Shown one piece after another: positions 50,991 to 62,795 of a stretch of DNA of 64,000 nucleotides. Under the pieces are notes generated by a model that ran no database searches, was not told the DNA's origin, and saw nothing but the letters and a program-made list of their open reading frames with translations. The stretch covers positions 1 through 64,000 of the forward strand of contig JAADVB010000061.1 of the NCBI GenBank assembly GCA_023334545.1, given 5' to 3'. Each line of letters opens with the position of its first letter. Position 1 is the stretch's first letter. The translations under genes were made by a program, and so were the position numbers. Source of the stretch: Salisapilia sapeloensis. Taxonomy: Eukaryota > Oomycota > Peronosporomycetes > Peronosporales > Salisapiliaceae.

Positions 50991-52367
50991 AAATTTTGAT
51001 TGACCAGCTTAAAATAAAGCAGGACGTAGTTTGGACATTTTGGCTAATGGAATCTCTTTTTACTCGCGAAAGCTTTACCCGACAAATTGGCCACAGAAGT
51101 GCCTCGAATAGAGTGTTGACAAAACCACAAGCATAGACTCCACTCAGCCAGTGGATACTCTTGCCAACTTACAGTATCCTCAATAAATCTCATTGTTTCA
51201 TTATAAATGCAATTGCTACTCGACTGCACTGGTCCCGTGTGCACTTGGGCTATTACGAAAAATATTAAAAATTAATTGTATTTCGATTCACCAAATGAGC
51301 TTTTCTAAAATAATTTAATCTCTACTCAACTTATCTCAAGCAATATACATACACACGGTCATATTGTACATTTCGTCTCTCGCTGTGTTGCAGTCGGTAG
51401 CCAAAGCAATTTGCAAATTCCCATGCATCTCCTCAATCACAAGATAATATATTTGACTGAGACGGAGCCAAATGCGTACTTTGCGAGAAATTTGTAGTTT
51501 GTATGATCGATCGTAGATACCAGCGACTATTTGATTAATCCCATGATAAACTCATGCGATTTTAAACATTTGTCCATACCAGCTCGCTCTACTATTGATA
51601 TGACAAGAAGATTGTACGAAGACGTTTGTATACCGTGAAGTAAAGAGTCTTTAGCGCTATTATCTCCATACCTGCAAAGAATATGAGTCTAAAGTCGTGG
51701 TACCAGTAGCATATAGGGTCAACATTCAAGTTTTGATGCACTACTAGAGCCTCGAGAATATCTACTCATGATTATACGAAATATGGACAAAGACACTCGA
51801 CAATACATTGATATAAAATACGTTATACCAACTTGTAAGCGCGTAAATCCTAGATGCATCAGAAACTTGTTTGTCGATGTATTGAGGGTCTATCCAAATC
51901 ACCGTGGGAATCAAGTAGCACTAAAAATCGATGCTGCCTCAAATAAAAACGCATGCAAGCAGAATAAAGCTCATTGATGCACAACTTGACTGCGGTGTCG
52001 TCAGCACTGTCCGTAGCCATCAAAATATTAATATACTACTCTTCGTGTAATAGCACACAGTAGAGGTGCTTACTTCATCGGCAAAGAAAACCAGCACAAA
52101 TCACTTACTTCATAATCTTAAAAACATAGATTGGTTCTTTACAAAGAATAGATCAAAGCATTAACTTCTAACACAAAGTAGCTGGTACTCAGCTTTTATC
52201 GAGAGGTTCGAGTTTATAGCAAAATGCATCGTCAAGTCGGACATGAGAAAGCAAGAGTTGGGGCATAGTACAAATAGTGAAACGCATTCAAATGAGGCAA
52301 TAGACTGCAAAGAAACAATGATAACATCGTCTATATCGACAATCCAAAAGACAAACTATTCTCTTCC

Positions 52368-52958
52368 TTAGTAGTTATCTGACGAAATGAGTCCTAAATA
52401 ATCGTCCTTGATCGTGCCAATCGCATTCTACCATACACATAAGTACTCGAATCATAAATACAGCACAAATACAAAGCTTACGATTTCTGTGACGTCGACG
52501 GAGACACCCATGATCTTCAGTCGAACCCCGCAGCCTTTGCGAATCTCCACTTCTCGATCGTCTGAGATCCAGGCATTATTCTCATGATCATACCCGTTGT
52601 TCAAATCTGCTGGCATCGCATGACGAGACACGAACACTTGTAACGGACCGACATCGGCGAAGAACCCGAGCTGGTTCACGACCGTCACGACAGCATCGAG
52701 AACTTGGTTTTTAAACGGTCGGAACAAAATCGCTCGGTATCGAATGGTAAAGCAAACGAATCCTGAATTATCCTGAATCACGCCTTTGCCAATATCCTCA
52801 TCACGGACTTCCGTGACCGTAATGACGTAGCCATATTTGCCCATACTCGTCCCCTCAACTTCTTCAATCAGTCTCAAACGAATGATATCATGAAGCTTCG
52901 GACCAAAGTGCATCGGATGAAGCAAAAGGTCTCGCGAAAGCTGCTTGAGGAAGAACAT
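52368..52958 (-). CDS. RPB7: RNA polymerase II subunit RPB7
   Basis: 178 aa from two exons, 52958-52482 and 52427-52368, with a 54-nt intron. The start MFFLKQLSRDLLLHPMHFGP equals the conserved Rpb7 N terminus; codons upstream are open but not conserved. VEGTSMGKYGYVITV and GFVCFTIRYRAILFRPFKNQVLDAVVT belong to the tip domain, and FADVGPLQVFVSRH to the S1-like domain. The splice adds INAIGTIKDDYLGLIS, the conserved C terminus. It forms the Rpb4/7 stalk. Confidence 0.95.
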
Positions 52959-53121
52959 ATCGGCGTCGTACTCGTCTCCTCGTCCGATCCACAAATCGGT
53001 CGTCGAATGCGTGGTTCTCATTGGTTGCTTGTACACTTAAAATGTACCTAATCCATCCAATAATATATCCCCATGAAGTGGCTAATTCTTCGAGCAAAGG
53101 ACCATAAAGAAGATCGAGATC

Positions 53122-54802
53122 ATGAGCTCTAAGTCGACGTTCTCCGAGACACCTGCGTACAGTGGGAAGCTCGAGTCGGCCAAGGAAGTCGCTTCGGAAG
53201 AAGCCCTCATCTATGAGGAGCTGCGTAAAGCCATCGCACAGCTCGAGAGCGTCGTGAAGACGAACGCCAAGGAAAAGCTTGCTCGTCTCCTTCGAACGAC
53301 GAGCAAGCTTCGTCAGACGCTATCAGTCGCGCAACTGAACAAGGCTATCTCTCAAGCTCTTCCAGATACTAATCCATCGAAAAAATCCTTGTTATCGTAC
53401 TTGTCTAACGTCGAGACGAAGGTTAACGCCACGACGGATGTGAGCATGGAAGCAGTGAAAACCGAAGACGTCGAGTCGATCCCATCATCTGACACGATCG
53501 AAGTCGAAATCTACTTGTCTCTCTTCGTGCTCGCGGCCTTGATCAAATACAGTCTCAGTAAAGAAGCATTAGATGCCACGCTGGCGGTCGTCCAGCGTTG
53601 CGAGCAGTTCAATCGCCGTACGCTCGACGTGTTCCAGGCAAAAGCATACAGCTACTACGTCAACGCTCGTGAACAGTTCGCTTCGAGCCGCGTGGAGCTG
53701 TCGGATCTGCGTCCCATTTTACTAGCTGCACACCGCACGGCTTGCCTTCGCTACGATGAGACGGGCCAAGCGACGTTAATGAACTTGGTGCTACGTAGCT
53801 ACTTGCGCGATAAGTTGTATGACCAGGCGTATAAATTTATCAGTAAGACGTCGTTCCCGGAAAGTGTCTCGAACAACCAGTTCGTCCGGTACTTGTACTA
53901 TGTCGGCAAGGTGCAAGCCATTCAGCTCGAGTATCCGGAAGCCCATACGAAGCTGCTGCAGAGCATCCGGAAGGCGCCGCAGAATACGGCCTTGGGTTTC
54001 CGTCGAACGGTCCATAAGCTCGCAGTCATCGTCCAATTGCTCATGGGCGATGTCCCAGAACGCAGTGTCTTTGACCAGGAAGAGCTCCGTGTCGCCTTGC
54101 GTCCATACTTCCAACTCTCCAATGTGCGTACATTTTTGATAGCAGGGAAGGAATGTGTATTAACTAGATGATTCTAGGCTGTGCGTGTGGGCAACTTGGT
54201 CGAGTTCAACCAAGTGCTAGGACAGCACGTCGACCAGTTCCGAGCGGATGATACGCACTCGCTCATCCTTCGGTACGTGTGATGACTTTTGATCGATAGG
54301 AGTGATATTTCATTCGTCTTGTGGTTTCTAGTCTTCGTCATAATGTGATCAAAACGGGCCTGCGAAAGATTGCCACGTCTTACTCTCGCATCCAGTTCTC
54401 GGACATTTGTGATAAATTGGCACTTGAGACGCCTCAGAATGCGGAATTCGTGTGTGCCAAGGCCATCAAAGACGGTGTGATTGACGCCACGATCGACCAT
54501 GCCCAAGGCTGGCTCCAGTCCAAGGACTCGATCAACGTGTACACGACGATGGACCCGCAACTGGCCTTCCAACGCCGTATCACGTTCTGTCTGGACGTGC
54601 ACAACGAGGCCGTGCGGGTACGATCTGATTCTCTTTCGTACTCTTTCTTTCGCTTATATCTATCGATTACCACTAGGGCATGCGATATCCTCCGGATGCG
54701 TACAAGAAGGATTTGGAGAGTGCTGAGGAACGTCTGGAGAGGGAGAAACAGGAAGAGGAGTTGGCCAAGGAGATTGAAGACGAGATGGACGAAGGACTGT
54801 AG
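53122..54802 (+). CDS. RPN3: 26S proteasome lid subunit RPN3 (PSMD3)
   Basis: 502 aa from four exons: 53122-54123, 54178-54272, 54332-54617 and 54677-54802. The first donor is GTGCGT, the others GTACG. TPR-like helices are followed by the PCI domain ([30 protein letters not shown] rebuilt over intron 2, then INVYTT). The tail GMRYPPDAYKKDLESAEERLERE matches RPN3 C termini. It is a structural lid subunit of the proteasome. The start is 163 bases from the divergent RPB7 start. Confidence 0.96.
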
Positions 54803-54907
54803 ACTTCGGGTGCTAGACCGTAAGCCAAAGAAAAGAACGGTCTGCCTAAGAAAAGAATTGTCGACTTTATTTCCATTGCGGTATTCGACAAGGTACGAAA
54901 GACACCT

Positions 54908-55294
54908 CTACTCTTTCCGCGCGTACAGAGGCAGTTGGAACCGTTTGCTGTGGTAGACGGACTTGCCGACTTCCCATCCAGGCACGTCCTTCATGATCTG
55001 ACGCTCGCTCGCCAAAACTTGCTCGTTCTGACGGAGGAAATTGACGTCTGCTTCTGCCTGCAAGAACGACGCGATCGATACGCGACGTTCACGCTCTTCA
55101 GCTGCGAGCGCTCGGCGCTGCTTGTTCGTCTGACCCACCATGTAGTATCCGAAGGATGACATGGCAAAGACGCCAAGCAAGACGGCCCATCCTGGTGGGC
55201 CACGTCGTGCTGGCAAGTGGCTACCGTGTGCCACCTTGTAGCCTCCAGGGGGAGGCATGTCTTGGTTCGGCGTAGCATACTGCGGCGTCGCCAT
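54908..55294 (-). CDS. NDUFA13: Complex I accessory subunit NDUFA13 (GRIM-19/B16.6)
   Basis: 128 aa, single exon. QDMPPPGGYKVAHGSHLPARRGPPGWAV with one transmembrane helix (LLGVFAMSSFGYYMVGQ), an arginine-rich helix (NKQRRALAAEERERRVSI) and the tail MKDVPGWEVGKSVYHSKRF are diagnostic. It is part of the mitochondrial inner-membrane NADH dehydrogenase. There is no cleavable presequence, as usual for this subunit. Confidence 0.95.
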   Translation of the reverse strand: MATPQYATPNQDMPPPGGYKVAHGSHLPARRGPPGWAVLLGVFAMSSFGYYMVGQTNKQRRALAAEERERRVSIASFLQAEADVNFLRQNEQVLASERQIMKDVPGWEVGKSVYHSKRFQLPLYARKE

Positions 55295-55461
55295 GATCTA
55301 GAAGTAGGAACGAAGAGCGGACCGCCGGGAAGAGCTCGAAATTGCGTTGTCAGCCGCAAAAGCTTGTATCGTGTATCAGCCACTCAATGATTCGTATCTT
55401 TAAAATGAACCAATGACCACTATTCTTGAAGATGCTACCCAAAAGAAAAAGAAAAAAGACA

Positions 55462-57180
55462 TTACATTTCGGTCTTTTCGCCAAATAATTCGTGAATGAC
55501 ATCGTAGTTGATCCGCTTGCTCTTCAATTTCTATCATGAAACATAAGCAACACAGCAATAAGTATTACATATAAATCTACATACATGGATGGCATGCTGG
55601 GCAGTGTCAGGCGGTGGCGCCTCAGTATCCACCGTCTTCTTCTTGCGTTTCTTTTTCGGTTTCGGATTCGCATCTCCGGCCTCTTTCTTCTTCGCTTGTT
55701 CCGAAAGATACTCTGCATTCATTTTTTCCCACAATCTTGTCTTGCGACTCACTTCCTCCTCGGACAAGATTAATCGATCAATCTCTTCATCATCAACGAT
55801 CTCTTCCTCTGCTAATTCGACCTTTAAATCCGCTTCAATCGTTCGATAAAACGCCTTCTCCCGTTGTTGCCGATGCACAAATCGTTGCGACGCTTCCCGC
55901 ATCTTTGCCATTCCGACCCTTGCCGCGCGACGACTCGCACGCGTTACCGTTGCCTCATTCGCATCTTCAAAGCCATAATCAAACTCACTCTCGTCATCCT
56001 CGTCTCTCCCAAAAGCTTCTTCCTCCACGTCATACAAAGATTGAGTCACGAGATCTCGCACATGCCGTTTCCGATACGCAGCGTCGCCATTGAGAAAGTT
56101 TTGAAACGCTTCCTCTTGCTCCCGTCGTTTCCTTTCCACGACATCTTGTCCGTCCGTACTACTCTCCTCTATACTCTTTTCCCGTCGCTTCTGTACCTTT
56201 GGTTTCCGTTTCCCTTGCACATCATTCTCCAACAGCAACGCACTCGACTCGGCTTCCAGTGTCCGCATTACTTCTGCCTGTCGATTCCGTTGATAACTTG
56301 GTGGATCGCACTCGACACGTGCCATCTCGAGCCGACCGACTTGATCGGCCGTTAACTGTGCTGTCGGTGTCAATGCAAACTCTTCCAATCGGACCTTGAG
56401 CGTCCGCTCTCCGATGTTCACAACGTCCATCACATCGTGGAGACTGCATGTCACGCGATGGGATCTGGCGGCTAGTAGCAACGCTGCGCCACAGATACCG
56501 GACGGCCGACGCCCAGTCTCGATCCAATCACGCTTCATCGTCGCGACGAGACGCAAGGCCGTGGTGGCAATGGCGTGTGTCTTCTCGCCCAAATGCAATT
56601 GCGAGGCAAAGCGATGGATGTACAAGGACGGATCGATAAGCGGTAGATGTAGTTGCAAGAGAGCACATAGCTTTAGAAAGACACCACCGAGGGCGTAGAC
56701 GTTGAGTTGTAACTTGTCGGCAAAGTCGATGAGCAAGTGGGGAGACCGCTCTCGACGGCAGACGACGTACAGACAGGAGGAAATCACGGTTTGCGCTCGT
56801 CTTCCGTGTGTGAAATTCCGCTGGAGGGCGAGAGCAAAGAGACGAAAGGCAGAGTCGACATAGTGGTCGCCTAGACGTAGCATACCGGCAATCTGTCGTA
56901 TACGCTTCTTTCCATTCGATAGAGCATTCGTTCGTGTTTCTATCCCATAGTTCCGTCCAGTCGGTCCTTTTGTACCAAACGCAGTAGCAGAGGTGGAGGA
57001 TACGAACTGCCCGACGACACTATGAGCGCCACCACCAGATTCCTGAAACTCGACGGACGAGACGATGTTATTGTCATCGAGAATGGTACCGCAATTGACG
57101 CACACGGACTCGCCGGTGACGTCCACGACGTCGATTTCAGTGCACGAGCATGTCGGACAGACTTTCGAGTTCGCAGACAT
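55462..57180 (-). CDS. BRF1: TFIIIB subunit BRF1
   Basis: 554 aa from two exons, 57180-55585 and 55530-55462, with a 54-nt intron. The ATG at 57180 precedes the zinc ribbon (CPTCSCTEID...VCVNCGTILDD). Two cyclin-like repeats follow (RIRQIAGMLRLGDHYVDSAFRLF and THAIATTALRLVATMKRDWI with RRPSGICGAALLLAAR), as in TFIIB-type factors. The long acidic/basic C-terminal part and the spliced end KSKRINYDVIHELFG match the Brf1 homology regions. It recruits RNA polymerase III to tRNA genes, two of which lie in this window. Confidence 0.93.
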
Positions 57181-57346
57181 CTCGACGGACGATCTGGAGC
57201 GCACAGGCGAAGCACAAGACGAGCGACAGTAGCTGGTACTCCACTCCTTTCGTCTTGTCTGCTGTCATGGTTGCAGGTTGCACGTATGAAATGTTGCACG
57301 AAAGAAGTTGCACAAAACACGATGGCGAAAGAAAAGATTCTTTTCT

Positions 57347-58560
57347 TTACATGGCTTTCGGGCCTGGTGGTCGACGTCCACGCAGGAAACCACCGAGTCC
57401 CTTCTGTCTACTTTTCTCCTCTTGCTCATCCAACATGCGCAATCTAGCAGAGTACTTGGTCGGTAGATCACGCAACACACCGTCTTCATCTCGGAATTTC
57501 GCAAGTACTTGTCGAACGTCACGTACGTTTTCCATCGAAACGGCACGTAAGAACGGTAGTAGATCGCGTAGTTCATTATTGTTCCGGTCACGACCACTCG
57601 TGTACGGCGAGATTGGGATCGCATTCTCTGGCTGTAGTTGATATGCACTCGGATCGTCATCGATCACAAGCACCTTGTCCAACGGACGATTGAGGTTCGA
57701 CAAGTCTTTCACATGTGTTCCATTCATGTACCGCGTCGCGTCTCGACCGAGTACGTGCAACACGCATTGACTCTGCGGATCCAACTTGGCAACAATTTCT
57801 TCTGCCATCGGCTGTGGATTCTGGGAGAAGACCACAACTTCAAAACGCTGGGATACGTCCTTGAGGAACTCGTCCACACCCGGACGCTTAGCATGACGCC
57901 ATCCATGCTTTCTCTAGATAGATCGATAAGTACATATATCATTGTGTTACATTCAGACGACAACGTACGTCCCACTCGGAATGGACGAGCGTGTCTTCCA
58001 GATCGAGCACGAGGACAGGGACTTGAGGCATATTAGCTGGTACTTGTGGAATCGGCCAGTCCTAGTACATGTATAAGTGCATATTCGATCGAGAAGAGTA
58101 GAATGAGATAATATACCGGCAACAGCTTGTCATGAGATGGGTCTGTGAAAGGCTTCACCATCTGTGCAACTTCCCTCGCGGCAAAGTTGTACATGCTGCC
58201 GAGTGGTGTGGCCGATAAGGTCTTTTGAATCTGCTGCTTGGTGCTTGCATCGAGGACAAAGGCCCAGGTAGCTCCACCGGCAACGCTGCCGGCGAGGAGT
58301 GCAAAGGAGATACGACTCGGGAGAGACCATGTACGCACGCTCTTGCCTTGTCCACTTGCACCCTGCGCTGCTTGACGGCGCAATTGATGTCGTTCAGCTC
58401 GCGGGATGACTTTCAATGGCACATCACGACCGACAGCATCGAACGTACTGACATTGGAGGCTTCCTGCGAATACAGTCGACGGAGAGCATTGGATGGATT
58501 GTTTGCACCTTTGGAAGCAATACGTGCATGGGCACGCAGAAGCAAAATGGGACGCAACAT
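57347..58560 (-). CDS. TIM50: TIM50, receptor subunit of the TIM23 translocase
   Basis: 367 aa from three exons: 58560-58117, 58061-57969 and 57913-57347, with two 55-nt introns. The ATG at 58560 begins an Arg/Ala-rich presequence (MLRPILLLRAHARIAS); earlier codons are open but unlikely. One transmembrane helix (ISFALLAGSVAGGATWAFVL) precedes the NIF/FCP domain: LVLDLEDTLVHSEWD, KHGWRHAKRPG, VFSQNPQPMAEEIVAKLDP, HVKDLSNLNRPLDKV and QPENAIPISPY. The catalytic DxDxT is altered (DLEDT), as in other Tim50 proteins, so it is a presequence receptor and not an active phosphatase. Confidence 0.95.
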
Positions 58561-58721
58561 ACTGCCACTGCGCTCGATCCACCAACTTTCTTTTGTTGTT
58601 ACGTCTTGATGCACAATTTCGACTTGATAAATGTATGTCTCGTATAAGAAAACGCATCGACCAAAAGAAAAGAGAACGAAATCTTGCAAAGGTGTAGAAC
58701 GCAGTATGATACAAATATTAA

Positions 58722-59669
58722 TCAGAGGATGGCTTCGAGGTCCTCTGGCTTGTGGGTGCTAGGTACGGACACATGTGGCTCATACTTGGCATGGACAGAG
58801 CAGCTCGTGCTCTCTTCCTGCTCCAACAAGGCACACAGTTCACTACAACAAGCTGACAGGTCACTAATGGAGAATCCGGAAACTCGCTCGACGTCGGCAA
58901 ACCATTGCTCGGATGGCGGTTCGTCCTGAGAACAGCATTTGGCTAGCACAATCGACGCTGCGCCCCTTACACTCGCATCGTACTGTAGACACAAGTCAAA
59001 GCAAAGTAGCGCATGCTCCGAGAAGAAACAAGCGAGCATCTGGACCGTCGTGTCGCATTCGAGCGCGGCCGCGAGAGTATACAAAAAAAAGTCTGCGCTA
59101 GGCGGCGAGAGTCGAAAATTTAGCGTGAAAAGCATCTCCTTTTCGAACTTGACGATCGTCTGTGCCGAGTACGACTCTTGGCAGAGATAGACGAGGTCAT
59201 GGACAGCGATGGGGTCCACCTCTTCCATTTTCGCGGCGATGAAGAAGGCGGTTAATCCGACCAATTGAAAGTCCTCTTTCTTCGTAAATCGTCGCGCTAA
59301 AAACCGATCAAATAGGTTGACCGTTAGATACAGTGTGCTCGATTCCAATTCAAAGTGATGATGAATGTCCAAAAGCCAGTCGAGGAGCATCGTTCGCATG
59401 CCTCGATTGAGCTCGACCTGGAAATCAAAGTAGTCGTCGTAGAGCTGGTAGACTGAAATCTTGTCCTTGCGTTTCTGGTACTCATCCGCGGCTTGGTCGA
59501 ATGGATCAAATGCATTGGCTGGTCGAGGGTCGAGGTCGATGGCAGTCCATGAATTATCGAATTCGTCCTGGTCACTTAAAACCGTGGATGCCGTGTCTGT
59601 GCGATCGCGTTTTCCTCTTTTCGGAGAATCCCATGGAATCGAAGGCTCGGGTGGAATCACTGTCAACAT
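58722..59669 (-). CDS. B-type mitotic cyclin
   Basis: 315 aa, single exon. The cyclin box includes NRGMRTMLLDWLLDIHHHFELESSTLYLTVNLFDRFLARR and LVGLTAFFIAAKMEEVDP, close to A/B-type cyclins (MR.IL.DWL.EV). A C-terminal cyclin fold follows (LRFSPPSA-type SPPSADFFLYTL). The N terminus (~65 residues) has basic KRGKRDR but no clear RxxL destruction box. It partners a CDK to drive cell-cycle transitions. It could also be an A-type cyclin. Confidence 0.88.
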   Translation of the reverse strand: MLTVIPPEPSIPWDSPKRGKRDRTDTASTVLSDQDEFDNSWTAIDLDPRPANAFDPFDQAADEYQKRKDKISVYQLYDDYFDFQVELNRGMRTMLLDWLLDIHHHFELESSTLYLTVNLFDRFLARRFTKKEDFQLVGLTAFFIAAKMEEVDPIAVHDLVYLCQESYSAQTIVKFEKEMLFTLNFRLSPPSADFFLYTLAAALECDTTVQMLACFFSEHALLCFDLCLQYDASVRGAASIVLAKCCSQDEPPSEQWFADVERVSGFSISDLSACCSELCALLEQEESTSCSVHAKYEPHVSVPSTHKPEDLEAIL

Positions 59670-59858
59670 AATGCGTCTGTGTCAAAGCGTGAGAAAGGAG
59701 GAATGAAAACAACGAAGCGATTCCGTGGCGAAATTATCATGTTGAAGTTCCAATGGGACATGTACGGATCCCGATCTTTACTCCATACAAAGTCGTAGAC
59801 AAAATTCTGTAACGGTAGACACGGCGTATCATGAAAAGTTGTACGTGTGGGTTTCAGC

Positions 59859-60637
59859 ATGCAGCCAACACGGTCCCACGTCCATCAAAAGGAAGTGAAT
59901 GATAAGCGGTGGAGAAAAGTTTTCGAATACTTGTGCCAGCGAGAAGTGAAAGCAAAGCTTGCACGGTTGCATGAGAAACAGCGCGTCTTCAACGCTGATC
60001 TGAAGGAGTCGGCGGTCGCGTCGACTCAAGAGGCGCAGAAGGTTGCACGCAGAGTCGATGAACTTCAGGAGAAACTAGACAAGAGTATATGTGCTGACAC
60101 ATGCATCACCATTCCAGATCTGTGGATTACTGGCGGCAAAAAACATTGGTCCAAAGTATCGTTCTTGTGTTTCTATCCATGCAATTTTTAAAATGTACCC
60201 GACACGTGTAGAATCAAGTCCAGTGGATGGTGTGGGAAGCAGATGAGGACGCCGATGGCCGGATCGGGTGGGAGGATTTTAAGCTGGCGGTTATGCGCTG
60301 CGAAGCCGACAAACAGCACCTCGAACCGCGTCTACTCTACCACTTTGTCCTATTCCTACTATGCGATTTTGAACACAATTCAGCTGTGCCATGTCTGTGT
60401 ACTATCATATCCACTTTAGAGGACACAACGATTTAACGTAAATCTTTTGTGACAGTATCCGACTTGAGTGCAGAGTTACGCTGCCATCCTGGAACGGAGA
60501 ACATTGCAGACAAGATCGATAAAATATTAAAAGATGAGAAAAAAGCGGGCATTGATGTGCACCTACTGACTGTCGATAGCTACCTCCAGCTCATTTACGC
60601 CGATCTCCCCGCAACCTTCACGTCCGCTCTGTCCTGA
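59859..60637 (+). CDS. EF-hand protein with N-terminal coiled coil
   Basis: 221 aa from three exons: 59859-60155, 60212-60398 and 60456-60637, with introns of 56 and 57 nt. Residues ~15-85 are charged helix (coiled coil: EVKAKLARLHEKQRVFNADLKE). The first splice builds a standard EF-hand loop, DEDADGRIGWED (calcium ligands at positions 1, 3, 5, 12). A degenerate second hand may follow (CDFEHNSAVP). The third exon is helical. It may be a flagellar or cytoskeletal calcium sensor. The exact donor of intron 2 is the least certain point. Confidence 0.75.
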
Positions 60638-60791
60638 TATAATACACAAACTTTACCGTCAATTCCACTATAGCCGTAGTAGAGCTTGAACAGATGCTGT
60701 CACTTCAACGTCCAATGCACGCCAATGGAACTTGTATTCGTTACGAGAGCTTTATTGATGTATCTAGACGATCAACTACTTGACTAGATTG

Positions 60792-61598
60792 TCATCCAAA
60801 CATTTCTATGAGCCGACGGAAGGCTTCGTCTTCATCAAAGTGGTGTTGACGCAACTCTTGGCATGCAGCAGCGCAGACTGTGATGTCCATGTTGCGTGTT
60901 TCGTTATATGTCGAGAATGCCAATAGCACACGTAGTAGCGTGTCTTGATGACGTGGAGATTGGAAGTCGGTAGATACTTGGCGAAGTCCTTCCAAGCGCT
61001 CAAATAGAGCTCGTACATTTTCAGCTCGTGGACACCTGTCACAAAAACAGAGGTAGTGCTGCAGATGAGGCGACTGAGAACCTTTGAACAGACGCAAGTC
61101 ATGGGTTTTCTCCATTTAGATGGCAGTTCTTTGTAAACATTTGTTCGTATTGAATACCTGTCTCTATTGGATCGGAACGAGGTGGCTGTGTCTCTGCTAG
61201 TGGAAGAGAGTTGACTGATTCTTCGGATGCTTGAGGCGTTCCATAAAAGCATAATGTAGCAGTGAAAACTTGAGCATCACAAGACAGGTGCAATAAATAG
61301 AAAGATATACCTGGTGATGAACCTATCTCGACGTAGCTAGCAGTATACGGACTTTTCGGTTGCTCCATCCAATCCAGACCTGCCTGTTCCTCGACACTCT
61401 GCGTCGCTAGACCTTTACCACTCGTCTGTGTCTGAGCTACTTGCATCATGATAGCTTGCTCTTCTTCATGCTCTCGCGTTCCTAAACAGAAATGTCGACG
61501 ACGAGGCAGATACTCTAACCGTTAATGCCATCAGTCGAACAAGGCACTTGGTAGTACACGATAAACGTACTGCGGCAACAGCAAACTTTCGCTCCCAT
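60792..61598 (-). CDS. Putative N-myristoylated/palmitoylated small protein
   Basis: 186 aa from four exons: 61598-61571, 61481-61311, 61229-61158 and 61081-60792. The introns are 89, 81 and 76 nt, all in frame. It begins MGAKVCCCRR, an N-myristoylation Gly2 with an adjacent Cys triplet for palmitoylation, then an acidic EHEEEQ. The middle is Ser/Pro/Gln-rich. The C-terminal part has CFCDRC and a helical stretch ending RRLIEMFG. Membrane anchoring is inferred, and the family is unknown. The 81-nt second intron is a multiple of three without stops, so it may sometimes be retained. Confidence 0.6.
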
Positions 61599-61777
61599 CC
61601 TGTTCTTCTCACTACTTACTGTCGATGCAAAGTCTTTGAATGAAAGGATATAATCTTTGAGTGATCTCGATGTCCGCGAGGCCTGTCCGAGGAGGACAGC
61701 TAGCCCTCCTCTTGAAGTTCATTATCAGACGGTACACTATCGGTACTTTGGACAAGAACGACACCAATAATCCTACC

Positions 61778-62731
61778 ATGAACAGCGGCGCGCCGGCCAT
61801 CCCTCGCGAGAGCCTTAATGAAGACGTCAGTCGTCTACAGACTGTATGGTCAAACGAAATGGTATTTTCGCTTCCATCTATCATATACACACACCATAAT
61901 TTTAAATCTATGCGTCTCTAGAGTGCGCCAGAGCTCCTGCCATACGACGATGACATTGTGTCCGAGATGCTAGAACAGCTCAGGAATCAAGTAATTCTAC
62001 ATTCATACATTACTATACAACCACCAATAATGAATTGCATGTACTAGCAAGAGTACGTCGATTCGGTGAACGAAGACAAGACTCAATTGACCGATGAGTT
62101 AGCTTTTATCAACAAACTCTACCAGGTATCCTCCATTCCTTGTATCTCTCTATATCCATCTAACAGCTCTAGTAGATGGAAATCGACCGCCTACGCTACA
62201 TGGTCACATCCTACCTGCGTCTTCGACTACGCAAGGTACATACATCTATTCCATTTCATCATCCTCCACTCACCTATAGTAGATTGAAAACCATGCAACC
62301 TACCTCTTATCCTCTCCTGAACAGACACAACGTCTATCTCCCAAAGAACAAGATTTTGCTACACAGTACTTCTCCAACTTAAAAACATGTATACCCGATC
62401 TAAACCCTGCTACTAGATTCGTCAACCTCGTCACATCCCACGTGAACGACTTGGCTGTGGGCAAAATGGCACCGGAGCATCAATCGTTAACTGCTGACGG
62501 CATGGGTACATTTTCCTATTCTTTACGTTTTACACACGAATTAACATGCACGTAGTCCAAGAGCCAAACATCGATCATTTCGTCTTTTGTCAAAGTCATC
62601 AGAATCTCGGAGATCTCGTGATTGACGATCGAGGCGCAGAGTCGATCGATTTCCAAGACAATGATCGACATGTCATTCGTTATCGTACGATCCAGAACTA
62701 CGTTTTGAATCACCAAATGACACTTTTATAA
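61778..62731 (+). CDS. SLD5: GINS complex subunit SLD5
   Basis: 229 aa from six exons: 61778-61861, 61922-61990, 62048-62125, 62176-62235, 62283-62505 and 62556-62731. The introns are 60, 57, 50, 47 and 50 nt. The A domain holds the hallmark YQMEIDRLRYMVTSYLRLRLRKIENH, rebuilt over two splices, then LSPKEQDFATQYF. The B domain ends DDRHVIRYRTIQNYV-like (NDRHVIRYRTIQ). GINS links CDC45 and MCM2-7 in the replicative helicase. It is the most intron-dense gene in the window; exons of 60-84 nt alternate with introns of ~50 nt. Confidence 0.95.
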
Positions 62732-62795
62732 TCCGAAAGTATTCATTTCAATTGCACTTTTTGAATTAATTTATCGAAAATGGAGCGAATACGAA

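Larger units (their letters stand above)
49170..52367. other. 3.2-kb gene-poor region between PIG-L and RPB7
   Basis: No protein gene could be supported on either strand. It holds the long inverted repeat (49735-50300) and the second tRNA-Val (50912-50984). The rest is AT-rich with scattered stops. ORFs at 49796 (+), 51244-51044 (minus) and 51768 (+) show no family features and no convincing splice continuation. Confidence 0.55.
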
